NCBI GenBank assembly: GCA_028583605.1
Contig: CM053335.1
Span: 12,166,553 to 12,230,552, forward strand
Direction of reading: 5' to 3'
DNA length: 64,000 nucleotides
Source: Dastarcus helophoroides
Taxonomy: Eukaryota > Arthropoda > Insecta > Coleoptera > Bothrideridae
A program made the translations under genes and the position numbers. A model generated the notes under the pieces. It was given only the letters and a program-made list of their open reading frames with translations, searched no databases and was not told the origin of the DNA. This document shows positions 10,206 through 23,239 of this stretch, in pieces (within the stretch, counting starts at the first letter, position 1; every line of letters begins with the position of its first letter).

Positions 10206-10954
10206 GGGTGGATCAATTGTATCTAGGTCTTAAAACCTGATGGCAGCTTCCGAAGGAAAATATCATACTTAAACCCCTGTTTTGATACAAAGGAAGAAAT
10301 TCTGCTGATGGAGGCATCTGATTATCAACTCAAAGTTTGAACTTAATCAGATTTAAGCCAGATTTATCAGACGGGGGTAGAGTTGAGTACACATGAAAAA
10401 TTCATCCTGAATGTAAGTCAATCATCTATCTCTGTTCATTGGTTAATTGGAATTTCGTTGGCGGTCACTAAGTCTAAACAAAGTTTCTGTATCAATTGGG
10501 TCAATGGAAATATCTCACCTTGACTGAAGTTCCTAATACTCAAGCACCTTGGGCCGAATGCACATTCAATTGCCAATAGCATTAAGAACGTAATAACTTT
10601 AACTGTACTTTGAACAAAGGATGATCCCAGTGTGAATTCGATCAAAAAGCAATATGGCGTGGACTATTGTAAAAACACAACTGTCATCCTTCTAATTGAA
10701 AATATAATATGCGGCAATTAGAGAACGTGATGATATCGCTACAAGGAATGTGTAGACAAACGGACCCCATGTGGTGGTGTAGATTGCTACTGTACGGTTC
10801 TTGGTTGCCGCTTTAAACTCTACAAATGACGGCGTGATGAGCCAACAGATTTTAGCAAATCGTTTTTTGAATTGGTCTAATGCCACACACGATTTTTGAG
10901 CACTAGCACTCAGTGGTCAACATTAATTGTTGCTTCTATCATATGTGATCTGGG
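10206..10954. other. unrecognised unique DNA next to the 184-bp array
   Basis: Continues directly from the last 184-bp unit. Short open stretches exist on both strands (for example minus 10692-10886, 64 codons, with TTTWGPFVYTFLVAISSRS), but they do not join into a gene and match nothing I recognise. A decayed coding sequence is possible. Confidence 0.35.
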
Positions 10955-10962
10955 GTATGAAT

Positions 10963-11142
10963 TTTTGGTGGAACGGACTAGTCCCTGGTTATCTTCAAAA
11001 ATTGAAATACAAATCTTGTCCACTGAAACCAAGAAAGATGAAAACACACAACAAAAGTTGCTCTAGATTTAGAAGACCACTTTGTTGTGTTTTTTAATCG
11101 TTTTTGGTTTCAGGGGATCAGATTTGTATTTCAATTTTTGGT
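10963..11142. mobile_element. foldback retroposon, copy 2
   Basis: Same family and same asymmetric design as 438-655. The left extension TGGAACGGACTAGTCCCTGG leads into an arm at about 10995-11053, mirrored at about 11082-11140. The arms share TTGAAATACAAATCTTGTCC and its complement with a few mismatches, so this copy is older than copy 1. GTATGAAT (10955-10962) and GTATCAAT (11143-11150) are probable target-site duplications, 7 of 8 identical. No coding sequence. Confidence 0.75.
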
Positions 11143-11150
11143 GTATCAAT

Positions 11151-12769
11151 GCCCAAGTTTCCCTCAAAGCCCATAGCATCATGTTTTCTGATTCCCTCAA
11201 AGACCATAACATCATGAAGCAGTTCTAGAAGAGTAGAAATGTTTTATGTAAAGATCTATTAGGACGACATTGAAAAGTCTCCATCTGATCTTAAATTAAG
11301 CTGACATCAGCTACTCAGCTGGCTACCAACTCAGTTGGAGAGATAAATGGAATAATTCTTTCGTTCAGGATCTACGTTGCAACCAACCTCATGAAGTATA
11401 AAGGTCACTAGTAGTGAGACAACTTTTTTGTATTTTATTTTATATTAGTTTTGTGTTATGGGTTCAATAGATATTAAATTCAAGCGCTAATCAAAGCAGC
11501 TATTGCTGAGAACTGGATTTATGATGCAATTAAGGTTACAAAGGTCACTAAAAGGAATATTTCGGATGTGAAGTTTTAGTGCTGCCGAATCGGTTGGCGA
11601 GTTATTTAATTTGGCAATTACACCACCGTTTCACATAAGGGTGAGTAGTATTAGGACCAGATGTGCTGCGTTGGTTGGCAAACACTTATTGTGTACTCTA
11701 ACAATGAAAGTTAAATGTGCGATCGAACGATTAGGTTGCGATTGTATTGACACACCGTGGTAATTTGTAAGGGCTATTCTACAACGTTTGTTTCCTGATA
11801 AGTGCCCAGATAACATCAGCGTCTGTGGTTTGTTCTGTTTATTAAATCCTTTTACAAGCTAAGCTGATTACATTTCGCTGGGAAAGGATTTTGCTTGTCG
11901 CGTTAGATCATGTGATTGTCGTCGGACAATGTCGTTCAATTCAACCATTATATTTACATTCTTTCCTTTATCCAACGCATGGTAATGAGTTGACATCGAC
12001 AATTTCTTTCTTACCTGTTTACAAGCCCTGATATCGATCAGTATTTCCAATTGGTTAAACAATTTTTTCTTCATTTCGTTTTAATTCGTTCTCTGTCTTT
12101 GATTATGTGTTTCATGTATCATGCATTTGTTGAATAACTTGTTTCGTTTTAGTTTGAAATAATAAATGATCACGAAAACTCTCTTAAATTTTCAGTCTCA
12201 CTTTTTTTGATATTCCAATAAACTAGTTCATTCTATAGTCCATAAACTATGTCATCCAAATTGGAAGAGTGTCTTTAATTATGAATTTGTGGTTTGAAAA
12301 ATTCTGATCAAAAAGCAAACATTAAGATGTTACTTTTAAATTTCTTGGTTTCCATTAAAATACCATTCATTTTAGTGTATACCGATAATAGTGTGGTTCT
12401 GTTCTATAAATTTTTTTCGTTGTACAGGATAAATAAATCAAAAGAATTTTAATTCCCAGATGTTGGTCGTGGAACTCTTTGTCTTTGGTTTGTTGCATGA
12501 AGAGCAAACAACTCTAACTAGCTTAAAGTGCTAACTTTATTTCGATCCCTCATTTAAACTTAGGAAAATCAGTATAAAGCTGCTTCTTTTAAAATCTTCA
12601 TATATTGTGTTTTGTTATGAAAAAATAAGATTTTCTTTGAATATAGCAAATTTAAGGTTGGTTTAACACAGTTAGAATCATAATCCAAATTACATCATCA
12701 TAAAAAGACAACTTTTCTTCCAAAGAACTAATAACTTAGCAGATATTGAACTCTGACCCCTCTAAAAGA
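11151..12769. other. unique AT-rich DNA, no gene recognised
   Basis: No ORF longer than 68 codons, no tandem structure and no recognisable RNA gene. A tract near 11560-11900 is somewhat less AT-rich. Nothing supports a call. Confidence 0.45.
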
Positions 12770-12871
12770 TAAACAAATAAGAAGAGTGTTTGCTCTACTA
12801 AAAGGATTCAACAACTTCTTCTCAAAAAGACTTCTTATCTCGTTTTCCTTTCGTCTCGGAACACCAACAGA

Positions 12872-15690
12872 GAGTATTTTGAACTCTGAAGGAGAACCAA
12901 ATAAAATAAATAAATAAAATCACTCTTCCTTCAGTATTTTTTTTATTCTGGAAGGAAACCAAATAAGAAAAGTTTCCACTCTACTAAAGTAGGTCCTTGT
13001 TTTTATCCTCTTTTGCCTTGGTACAGCAATGGAGATCATTTTTTAGAAGAATTCCGAATAGAAACGTTTTACTCTACTAAAGTGACTTTTTACCTTTTTT
13101 CCTCTTTTGCCTCAGAAGAGTTCTGGTAAGAAACCAAATGAGAAGAGTTTTAACTCTATTCAGATAACTTTTTCCTTGCGCTGGAACGGCAAAAGCGTGA
13201 ATGTTGGCTTCTAGAAGAATACCAAATACTCTACTATGACTACTACTATACTAAAGAAACTTTTAGTCGTTTTTTTCTCATTTCGAAACAGCAAAAGAGA
13301 TCACCTAAAAGGAAACCAAATGAGAAAAGTTTTTTCTTTACTTAAGCGACTTCTTGTTTTTTTTCCTCTCTATCTTTTGCCTCGTAACATCAACAGGATC
13401 ATTCTGGCCTTTGAAATACAATCAAATAGAAGACTTCTATTCAACTAAACTGATTCTACCTTTTTTGTCTCTCGTCTTGGAAGAATTCTGCTAGAAAACC
13501 AAATAAGAAGAGTCTCCATTTTTCCAAAATGACTTTTTTGCTCCGGAACAGCAAAAGCGAGTATTTTGAACTCTGAAGGAGAACCAAATAACAGGAGTTT
13601 CTGTTCCTCTAAAACTACTCTTCTTTCCGTATTTTTTTTATTCTGAAAGAAAACCAAATAAAAAGAGTTTCCACTCTACTGAAGCAGGTCTTTGTTTTTC
13701 TCCTCTTTTGTCTTGGATTAGCAATAGAGATCATTTTCTGGAAGAGTTGCGAATAGAAACGTTATACTCTACTAAAGTGACTTTTTACCTTTTTTTTCTC
13801 TTTTGCCTCAGAACAGTTCTGGTAAGAAACCAAATAAGAAGAGTTTTAACTCTATTAAGATAACTTTTTTCCTGCACTGAAATGGCAAAAGCTTGAATTT
13901 TGGCTTCTAGAAGAATACCAAATACTACTACTACTTCTACTACTACTACTACTACTACTGCTACTACTACTGCTACTACTATACTAAAGGTCGTTTCTTT
14001 CTCATTTCGAAACAGCAAAAGAGATCATTTGAAAGGAAACCAAATAAGAAAGGTTTCTTCTCTACTCAAGCGACTACTTGTTTTTGTTCTCTCTATCTTT
14101 TGTCTCGGAACATCAATAGAATCATTTTGGTCTTTGGAAAACCATCAAATAGAAACTTCTACTCAACTGAACTGATTCTACCTTTTTTGTCTCTCGTCTT
14201 GGAAGAATTCTGCTAGAAAACCAAATAAGAAGAGTTTCCATTTTTCCAAAATGACTTTTTTGCTCTGGAACAGCAAAAGCAAGTATTTTGAACTCTGGAG
14301 GAGAACCAAATAACATGAGTTTCTGTTCCTCTAAAACTACTCTTCTTTCCGTATTTTTTTATTCTGAAAGAAAACCAAATAAAAAGAGTTTCCACTCTAC
14401 TGAAGCAGGTCCTTGTTTTTCTCCTCTTTTGTCTTGGATTAGCAATAGAGATCATTTTCTGGAAGAGTTGCGAATAGAAACGTTATACTCTACTAAAGTG
14501 ACTTTTTACCTTTTTTTCTCTTTTGCCTCAGAGGAGTTCTGGTAAGAAACCAAATAAGAAGAGTTTTAACTCTATTAAGATAACTTTTTTCTTGCGCTGG
14601 AACGGCAAAAGCGTGAATGTTGGCTTCTAGAAGAATACCAAATACTCTACTATTACTACTACTGTACTAAAGAAACTTTTAGTCCTTTTTTTCTCATTTC
14701 GAAACAACAAAAGAGATCATCTAAAAGGAAACCAAATAAGAAAAGTTTTTTCTCTACTTAAGCGACTTCTTGTTTTTTTTTCCTCTCTATCTTTTGCCTC
14801 GTAACATCAACAGGATCATTCTGGCCTTTGAAATACGATCAAATAGAAGACTTCTATTCAACTAAACTGATTCTACCTTTTTTGTCTCTCGTCTTGGAAG
14901 AATTCTGCTAGAAAACCAAATAAGAAGAGTTTCCATTTTTTCAAAAAGACTTTTTATCCCGTTCTCCTTTGGTCTCGGAACACCAACAGAGAGTATTTTG
15001 AACTCTGAAGGAGAACCAAATAATAGAAGTTTCTGTTCCTCTAAAATCACTCTTCTTTCAGTGTTTTTTTTTATTCTGGAAGGAAACCAAATAAGAAAAG
15101 TTTCCACTCTACTAAAGTAGGTCCTTGTTTTTATCTTTTTTTGCCTTGGAACAGCAATAGAGATCATTTTTTGGAAGAGTTCCAAATAGAAACGTTTTAC
15201 TCTACTAAAGTGACTTTTTACCTTTTTTCCTCTTTTGCCTCAGAAGAGTTCTGGTAAGAAAACACAAATAAGAAGAGTTTTTACTCTATTTAGATAACTT
15301 TTTCCTTGCGCTGCAACGGCAAAAGCGTGAATGTTGGCTTCTAGAAGAATACCAAATACTCTACTATTACTACTACTATACTAAAGAAACTTTTAGTCCT
15401 TTTTTTCTCATTTCGAAACAGCAAAAGAGATCATCTAAAAGGAAACCAAATAAGAAAAGTTTTTTCTCTTCTTAAGCGACTTCTTGTTTTTTTTTTCCTC
15501 TCTATCTTTTGCCTCGTAACATCAACAGGATCATTCTGGCCTTTGAAATACAATCAAATAGAAGACTTCTATTTAACTAAACTGATTCTACCTTTTTTGT
15601 CTCTCATCTTGGAAGAATTCTGCTAGAAAACTAAATAAGAAGAGTTTCCATTTTTTCAAAATGACTTTTTTGCTCCGGAACAGCAAAGGC
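12872..15690. repeat. satellite A, ~710-bp higher-order repeat, 4 copies
   Basis: The landmark GAGTATTTTGAACTCTG recurs at about 12872, 13559, 14280 and 14991 (spacing 687, 721, 711). Each copy holds about eight ~89-bp monomers in the same order and an embedded ACT-repeat tract (near 13231, 13922, 14646, 15359). Copies two to four are very similar. Confidence 0.9.
13922..13985. repeat. (ACT)n microsatellite expansion
   Basis: A run of about 20 ACT/GCT/TCT triplets replaces the 4-5 triplets seen at the equivalent place in the other three ~710-bp units. It is therefore a local expansion after the higher-order repeat formed. Confidence 0.95.
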
Positions 15691-18560
15691 GAGTATTTTG
15701 GCTTTTAGAAGAACACTAACTCTACTAAAGAAACTTTTAGTCATTTCTTTCCTATTTTGGAACAGCAAAAGAAAGCATCTGAAAGGAAACCAAATAAGAA
15801 GAGTTTCATTTCTACCTAAGCGCCTCCTTGTTTTTTGTTTTCTCTTGTTTTTTCTTGGAACAGCTGTAGAATCATTTTGGCCTTCGGAAAACAATCAAAT
15901 AGAAGACTTTTACTCAACTGAAGTGAGTCTACCTTTTTTGTCTCTTGTATTGGAAGACTTCTGGTAGAAAACCAAATAAGAAGAGTTTCCACTCTTCTAA
16001 AATGACCTTTTTTGCCCCGGAACAGCAAAAGCGAGTATTTTGGCTTCTAAAATAACTCTACTTAAGAAACATTTAGTCATTTCTTTCTTATTTTAAAACA
16101 GCAAAAGAAAGCATCTGAAAGGAAACTAAATAAGAAGAGTTTCTTCTCTGCTCAAGCGACTCCTGGTTTTTTGTTTTCTCTATAGTTTGTCTCGAAACAG
16201 CAATGGAATTTTGGCCTTTGGAAAACAATCAAATAGAATACTTCTACTTAACTGAAGTGATTCTTTTTTTTTGTCTCTTGTCTCGGAAGATTTCTGGTAG
16301 AAAACCAAATAAGAGGGGTTTCCACTCTTTTAAAATGACTTTTTTGGCTCCGGAACAGCAAGAGTGAGTATTTTGGTTATTTCATTCTTATTTTGAAGCA
16401 GCTCTTCTAAATAAGAAGAGTTTTTACTCTTTTAAAATGTTTTTTTTTGCTCCGGAAAAGCAAGAGCAAGTATTTTGGCTTCTAAGAGAACACCAAATAA
16501 CTCTACTAAGAAATTTTAGTCGTTTCTTTCTTATTTTGGAACAGCAAAAGAAAGCATCTGAAAGGAAACCAAATAAGAAGAGTTTTTACTCTCCTCAAGC
16601 GACTCCCTGGTTTTAATTCTCTCTATCGTTTGTCTCCAAACAGCAATAGAATCAATTTGGCCTTTGGAAAACAGTCAAATAGAAGATTTTTACTTAACTG
16701 AAGTGTTTCTATCTTTTTAGTCTCTTGTCTTGAAAGAATTTTGGTAGAAAAGCAAATAAGAAGAGTTTCCACTCTTTTAAAATCACTGTTTCTTGCTCTG
16801 GAACAGCAAGAGCGAGTATTTTGTCTTCTAAAATAACACCAAATAACTCTACTGAAGAAACTTTTAGTCGTTTCTTTCTTATTTTGGAACAGCAAAAGAA
16901 AGCATTTGAAAAGACAAGAGTTTTTTTTTTTACTCAAGCGACTCCTTGTTTTTTGTTTTTTCTACCTTTTGCTTAAGAACAGCAGTAGAATCATTTTGGC
17001 ATTTGGATAACAATCAAATAGAAGACTTATACTCAACGAAAGTGATTCTACCTTTATTGTCTCTTCTCTCGAAAAAATTCTAGTAGAAAACCAAATAAGA
17101 AGAGTTTCTGCTCTTTTAAAATAACTTTTTTTTGCTCCCGAAGAACAAGAGCGAGTATTTTGGCCTCTAGAAGAACACCAAAGAATTCTACTAAAGAAAA
17201 TTTTAGTCGTGTCTTTCCTATTTTGGAACAGCAAAAGAAAGCATTTGAAAGGAAATCCAATAGGGAGAGTTTCTTTTTTGCTCAAGCGACTGCTTTTTTT
17301 TGTTTTCTCTATGTTTATCTCGTAACAATTATTTTGGCCTTTAAAAAACAATCAAATAGAAAACTTCTACTCAATTAAAGTGATTTAACCTTTTTGTCTC
17401 TTGTTTCGGAAGATTTCTGGTAGAAAACTAAAAAAGAAGAGTTTTCACTTTCTTAAAATGACTTTTATTGCTCCGGAACAGCAATAACAAGTATTTAGGC
17501 TTCTAGAAGAACACGAAATAACTTTTGGTCGTTTCTTTCTTATTTTAAAATGCAAAAGAGATCATCGAAAAGAAAACCAAATAAAGAGGGTTTCTTTTCT
17601 ACTCAAGCGACTTCTTGTTTTTCGTTTTCTCTATCCTGATCTCGTAACAGCAATAGAATTATTTTGGCCTTTAGAAAACAATCAAAAAATACAAGACTTC
17701 TACTCAACTTAAGTGATTATATCTTTCCTGTCTCTTGTCTCAGAAAAATTCTGGTAGAAATCTAAATAAGAAGAGTTGTCACTCTTTTAAAATGTTTTTT
17801 TTTTGCTCCAGAACAGCGAGAGTGAGTATTTTGGCTCTTAGAAGAACACCAAATAACTCTACTAAAGAAATTTTGGTCATTTATTTCTTATTTTGAAACA
17901 GCAAAAGAAAGCATCTGAAAGGAAACCAAATAAGAAGAATTTTCACTCTGCTCAAGCGATTCCCTGTTTTTTGTTCTCTCTATCGTTTGCCTCAAAACAG
18001 CAATAGAATCATTTTGGTCTTTGGAAAACAACCAAATAGAAGATTTTCACTTAACTAAAGTGATTCTTTTTTTTTGTCTCTTGTCTCGGAAGATTTCTGG
18101 TAGAAAACCAAATAAGAAGGATTTCCAATCTTTTAAAATGACTTTTTTGGCTCCGGAACAGCAAGAGTGAGTATTTTGGCTCTTAAAAGAACACCAAGTA
18201 ATTCGACTAAAGAAATTGTTGGTCATTTCTTTCTTATTTTGAAACAGCAAAAGAAAGCATTTGAAAGGAAACCCCCGCTCAAGCAATTTCCTGTTTTTTG
18301 TTCTCTCTATCGTTTGTCTCGAAACAGCAATAAAATCATTTTGGCCTTTGGAAAACAATCAAATTGAAGATGTCCCCTAAATTGGAGCGATTCTACTTTT
18401 TTGTCTCTTGTCTCGGAAGAATTCTAGTAGAAAACCAAATAACAAGAGTTTTCACTTTTTTAAAATGACTTTTTTTTGTTCCAGAACAGCAAAAACGAGT
18501 ATTTTGGCTCCTAGAAAAACACCAAGTAACTCAACTAAAGAAACTTTTAGTCGTTTCTTT
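15690..18560. repeat. satellite A, ~340-bp higher-order repeat, ~8 copies
   Basis: The phrase GAGTATTTTGGCTTCTA (with variants) recurs at about 15690, 16030, 16366/16463, 16812, 17152, 17489, 17823, 18168 and 18497, mostly 330-349 bp apart. This equals four ~85-bp monomers. An extra partial unit lies at 16366-16463. Confidence 0.85.
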
Positions 18561-18595
18561 AGTAGTTTTTTTTCCACTAAAGTGACTCCTTGCTA

Positions 18596-18599
<4 letters not shown>

Positions 18600-18644
<45 letters not shown>

Positions 18645-18660
18645 CTCCCTCCTCTCTCGC

Positions 18661-18704
<44 letters not shown>

Positions 18705-18705
18705 A
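18600..18705. repeat. (CT)n microsatellite, two runs
   Basis: Runs of CT dinucleotides at about 18600-18638 and 18665-18702 separated by a C/T-rich linker. ORFs that read as Ser-Leu or Arg-Glu strings here are artefacts. Confidence 0.97.
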
Positions 18706-19171
18706 AATTCCTCTCTATCTCTGCCTCCATCTCTATCTCTATTTCTCACGTTGTAACAGCGAAAGAAATCATTTTAGCTTTAGGAAAGAATCAAATAGAA
18801 GAGTTGTGCTCTACTGAAGTGATCTTGCTTTTTTTCGCTTTTGCCTTCAAAGAATAAAAGAAAACATATTGGGTTTTAATAGAAAACCAAATAAGAAGTG
18901 AATCACTCTTCTAAAATGACTTTTTTCTTGCCTCTAAACAGCAAAACCGAGTATTTTGGCCTCTAGGAGAAAGAAACAAATTCGAAGTGTTTTTACTCTT
19001 CTAAAATGACTTTTGATATAGCAAAAGAGGAAATCTGAAAGAAAACAAAGTGAGAAGCGTTACCGGTCTTAAATTACTTTCCTGGAATAACAAAAAAAAA
19101 GCGTTTTGGTTTCTGGCAGAAAAAAAATTAGACAAGTTTCTACTTTACTAAAATGACTTATTTTCTTTATC

Positions 19172-19495
19172 CCTCTTGTCTTCTTCTTTGGTTTCCATCT
19201 CCTATCGAATGTTGGAAACCATCATGGTTGTATGAACTTCGTTGGCCATCGCTCTGAATAGTTCTGCGTTGCTGCATCCAAACTTGCCAAACTTGTCTGG
19301 GAATATCCAAAAAGAACGTTTTATTATATGGAAGTATCATCAGTATTTCTCTGAAGATGATAGCTTGGCTATCGAAACGCATAACATGAACCTTTGTTAT
19401 GTTTTTCAATCTTTCTTGGCTTCAGGTGACAAGATTTGCATTTCAAGTTTTGAAGATAACCAAGAACCAGTCCGTTCCACCAAGAAAAATCTAGC
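19172..19495 (+). mobile_element. 3' part of the source element of the foldback family
   Basis: A non-inverted copy in plus orientation. It contains the family core CTGAAGA-T-GATAGC-TTG-GCTATC-GAAACG (19351-19379), then TTTCTTGGCTTCAGGTGACA, TTTGCATTTCAAG, and the end extension AACCAAGAACCAGTCCGTTC. About 180 bp upstream of the core belong to it but are absent from the foldback copies; this part likely represents the 3' region of the parent element. The 6-bp stem with a three-base loop, between CTGAAGA and GAAA, resembles the hammerhead ribozyme core that Penelope-like elements can carry. That is an inference, and one unpaired T at the stem base weakens it. No transposition protein is recognisable. 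Confidence 0.65.
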
Positions 19496-19599
19496 AAAAG
19501 ACTAAGTAGAAAGAAATCTACTTAAGGATTATTTCTGCTTTTTCTCTTTTGCTTCGCAACAGCAAAAGCGAGTGTTGGGGCCTATAGAAGAAAACAAAA

Positions 19600-22500
19600 T
19601 AAAAAGAGTTCCTATTCTACTAAAATTACTCTTTGTCTTGTTTCTTTTTCATTTTGAAACATCAAAAACAAGATTTAAAAAAAACTAAATGGAAGAGTTT
19701 CTACTCTACAAAAATGATTCTTTTTTTCATTTCTTTTTTGTCTCGGACAGCACTAGAGACTATTTTGGCCTTTGAAAGAGAAACAAACAGAAGAGTCCTT
19801 TTTTATTTCTTTTTTACTTTTGCACCGAAAGAGGAAACGGAAAAGGAAAAAATTTTCACTCCGGTAGAAATTGGAGACTCTACTAAAGAGCGTTTTCCTG
19901 ATTTTTTTCTTATTTTAAAACAGCAACAGAAAACATTTGGAAAAAAACCGCAAAGAAGAGTTTCTACTCTTCGAACATGATCCCTTTTTTCCTTTTATTT
20001 TTGTCTTGAAACACCAATAGAGACTATTTTGGCCTTTAAAAGAGAAACAATTGAAAGAGTTCTTCTTTATTTTTTTTTTTCGCTTTTGCACCGAAAGAGG
20101 AAAGGGAAAAGGAAAGAATTTTGACTCCGGTAGAAATTGAAGACTTTACTAAAGAGCGTTTTCCTGATTGTTTTCTTAATTTGAAACAGCAACAGAGAAC
20201 ATTTGGAAGGAAACCGCATAGAAGAGTTTCTACTCTTTAAAAATGACTCCTTTTTTTTGTGGTGGGACAGCAATAGATAATTTTTTGGCCTTTAAAAGAG
20301 AAACAAACAAAAGAGTTCTTCTTTATTTCTTTTTTGCTTTTGCACTGAAAGAGGAAACGAAAAAGGAAAGAATTTTGACTTTGGTAGAAATTGGAGACTC
20401 TACTAAAGAGCGTTTTCCTGATTGTTTTCTTAATTTGAAACAGCAACAGAGAACATTTGGAAGGAAACAGACATAGAAGAGTTTCTACTCTTTAAAATTG
20501 ATTCCTTTTTTTGTGGTGGGACAGCAATAGATACTTTTTTGGCCTTTAAAAGAGAAACAAACAAAAGAGTTCTTCTTTATTTTTTTTTTGCTTTTGCACC
20601 GAAAGAGGAAACGAAAAAGGAAAGAATTTTGACTTTGGTAGAAATTGAAGACTCTACTAAAGAGCGTTTTCCTGATTGTTTTCTTAATTTGAAACAGCAA
20701 CAGAGAACATTTGGAAGGAAACCGCATAGAAGAGTTTCTACTCTTCTAAAATAATTCCTTTTTTCCTTTTCTTTTTTGTCTCGGGACAGCAATAGACATT
20801 ATTTTGGCCTTTGGAAGAGAAACAAACAGAAGAAAGAGGAAACGGAAAAGGAAAGAATTTTGACTCCGGTAGAAATTGAAGACTCTACTAAAGAGCGTTT
20901 TTCTGATTTTTTTCTTAATTTGAAACAGCAACAGAGAATATTTGGAAGGAAACCGCATAGAAGAGTTTCTACTCTTCTAAAATAATTCCTTTTTTCCTTT
21001 TCTTTTTTGTCTCGGGACAGCAATAGACATTATTTTGGCCTTTGGAAGAAAAACAAACAGAAGGGTTCTTCTTTATTTCTTTTTTGCTTTTGCATCGAAA
21101 CAGGAAACGAAAAAGGAAAGAATTTTCACTTCGGTGGAAATCAAATGACTCTATTAAAGAAAAATTTTCTGATTTTTCTTATTTTTAAACAGCAACAGAG
21201 AACATTTAAAAGAAAATCAAATAGAAGACTATCTACCTTACGAAAATGATTCCTTTTTTCCTTTTCTTTTTTGTTTCGGGACAGCAATAGAGACTATTTT
21301 GACCTTTGAAAGAGAAACAAACAGAAGTCTTCTTTTTTACTATTTTTTCGCTTTTGCACCAATAGAGAAAACGGAAAAGAAAAGAATTTTCACTCTGGTG
21401 GAAAATCAAATGACTACTAAAGAGCGTTTTCCTTATTTTTTTTCTTATTTTGAAACGGTAACAGGGAACATTTGAAAGGCAACCAAATAGAAGACTACTC
21501 TACGAAAATGACTTTTTTTTTTCTTTTTTGTCTCTACATTGCAATAGAGACTATTTTGGCCTTTGAAAGAGAAATAACCACAGGACCTCTTCTTTACTCC
21601 TTTTTTGCTTTTGCACCAAACGAGGAAACGAAAAAGGAAAGAATTTTAACTTTAGTGGAAATCAAATGACTATTAAAGAGCGTTTTCGTGATTTATTTCT
21701 TATTTTGGAACAGTAACAGGGAACATTTGAAAGGAAACCAAATAGAAGACTACCTACTCTACGAAAATGACTTCTTTTTTTCTTTTTTTTTTGTCTCTAC
21801 ACTGCAATAGAGATTATGTTGGCCTTTGAAAGAGAAATAAACACAGGACCTCTTCTTTACTTCTTTTTTGCTTTTGCACCAAACGAGGAAACGAAAAAGG
21901 AAATAATTTTGATTTCAGTGGAAATCAAATGACTATTAAAGAGCGCTTTGGTGATTTATTTCTTATTTTGAAACAGCAACAGGGAACATTTGAAAGGAAA
22001 CCAAATAGAAGACTATCTACTCTACGAAAATGTTTCCTTTTTTCCTTTTCTTTTTTGTTCCGGGACAGCAATAGAGACTATTTTGGCCTTTGAAAGAGAT
22101 ACAAATAGAACACTTCTTCTTTACTTTTTTTTCGCTTTTGCACCAAAAGAGAAAATAGAAAAGGTCAGAAGTTTGACTCTGGTAGATAATCAAATGACTG
22201 AAGAGCGTTTTCGTGATTTCTTTCTTATTTTGAAACAGCAATAGGGAACATTTGGAAGGAAACGAAATGAAGAGATTTTCTACTTTCTTCTTTACCAAAC
22301 AGATTGCTTTAGTATTTCTTTTTGTCTCGGGACGGCAATAATCTTTGTAATATAAAGAAACAGAAGAGTTCTTCTCCATGTTTTTTTCTCTGTGGCACCA
22401 AAAGAACAAAAGGAAAGAATCTGGATACTAGTGGAAAACCAAATAACTGTTTTAAAGAGTCTTTCCGTTTTTCCTTTCTTATTTTGAAACAGCAGCAGAG

Positions 22501-22800
22501 AGCATCTGGAAAATCTGGCAAATGAATACTGGCAACAGAAACTATGTTGGCCTTTGAAAGAAAATCAAATAGAAGAGTCCTTTTTTATTTCTTTTTTACT
22601 TTTGCACCGAAAGAGGAAACGGAAAAGGAAAAAAATTTGACTCCGGTAAAAATTGAAGACTCTACTAAAGAGTGTTTTCCTGATTTTTTTTCTTATTTTG
22701 AAACAGCAAGAGAGAACATTTGAAAGGAAACCGCAAAGAAGAGTTTATACTCTTTGAAAATGATCCCTTTTTTCCTTTTATTTTTGCCTTGAAACACCAA
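19600..22800. repeat. satellite A, ~260-bp higher-order repeat, ~11-12 copies
   Basis: The landmark GAATTTTGACT (or TTTTCACT) lies at about 19850, 20116, 20369, 20624, 20857, 21119, 21384, 21641, 21905, 22169 and 22637, mostly 253-266 bp apart, or three ~87-bp monomers. The 20624-20857 unit is shortened. Recurrent ORFs starting RETNKRVLLYFFFAF are products of the period; none extends through more than one unit. Confidence 0.88.
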
Positions 22801-23227
22801 TAGAGACTCTTTTGGCCTTTAAAAGAGAAACAATTTTTTTTTTGCTCGGAAGAGTAAAAGAAAACCTTTTGGGCTCTGGTAAAATACCAGACACAAAGAG
22901 TTTTTACCGAACTAATAAAGTAAATTTTTCTCTTTTCTTTTAAATTTTGAAGTAGCAAAAGATAGCATCTCAAAAAAAAAACCAAATAAGAAGAGTTTCT
23001 GCTTTGAAAGGACTCTTCACTTGTTTCTTTCTTGTTTTGGAAGTACAAAAGAGAACATTTTGGCTTCTAGCGATCAGAAAATAAGAACAATTTCTACTTT
23101 ACTATACTTTACCATTTTCCTCTTTATCTAAGAAAGGTATAAACCACTACTATATCATCTGGAACTAAAATAAGAAGAATTTTACTTTACCAAAGTCATT
23201 ATTTCTGTATTTTTTCTATTACTTTGG

Positions 23228-23239
23228 AACAATAGCAAG
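23228..23239. repeat. target-site duplication of LINE fragment (left)
   Basis: AACAATAGCAAG here and AACAATAGCGAG at 23577-23588 flank the LINE fragment; the intact satellite has a similar phrase (CAGCAATAGCGAGTATTTT-type). The copies differ by one base. Confidence 0.8.

Noticed and set aside
10692..10886. Minus-strand 64-codon ORF resembling a membrane protein segment
   Set aside because: Isolated, with stops and no continuation in the neighbouring DNA on either side; the hydrophobic stretch alone does not make a gene call. Kept only as a note in the region entry.
18531..18749. Arg/Glu-rich ORF on the minus strand
   Set aside because: Produced by the CT microsatellite; no other coding signal.
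20243..20985. Recurrent ORFs of 70-80 codons (RETNKRVLLYFFFAF…) in satellite A
   Set aside because: They recur with the ~260-bp repeat period, shift frame between units, stop within each unit and have low-complexity composition. They are translations of a tandem repeat.
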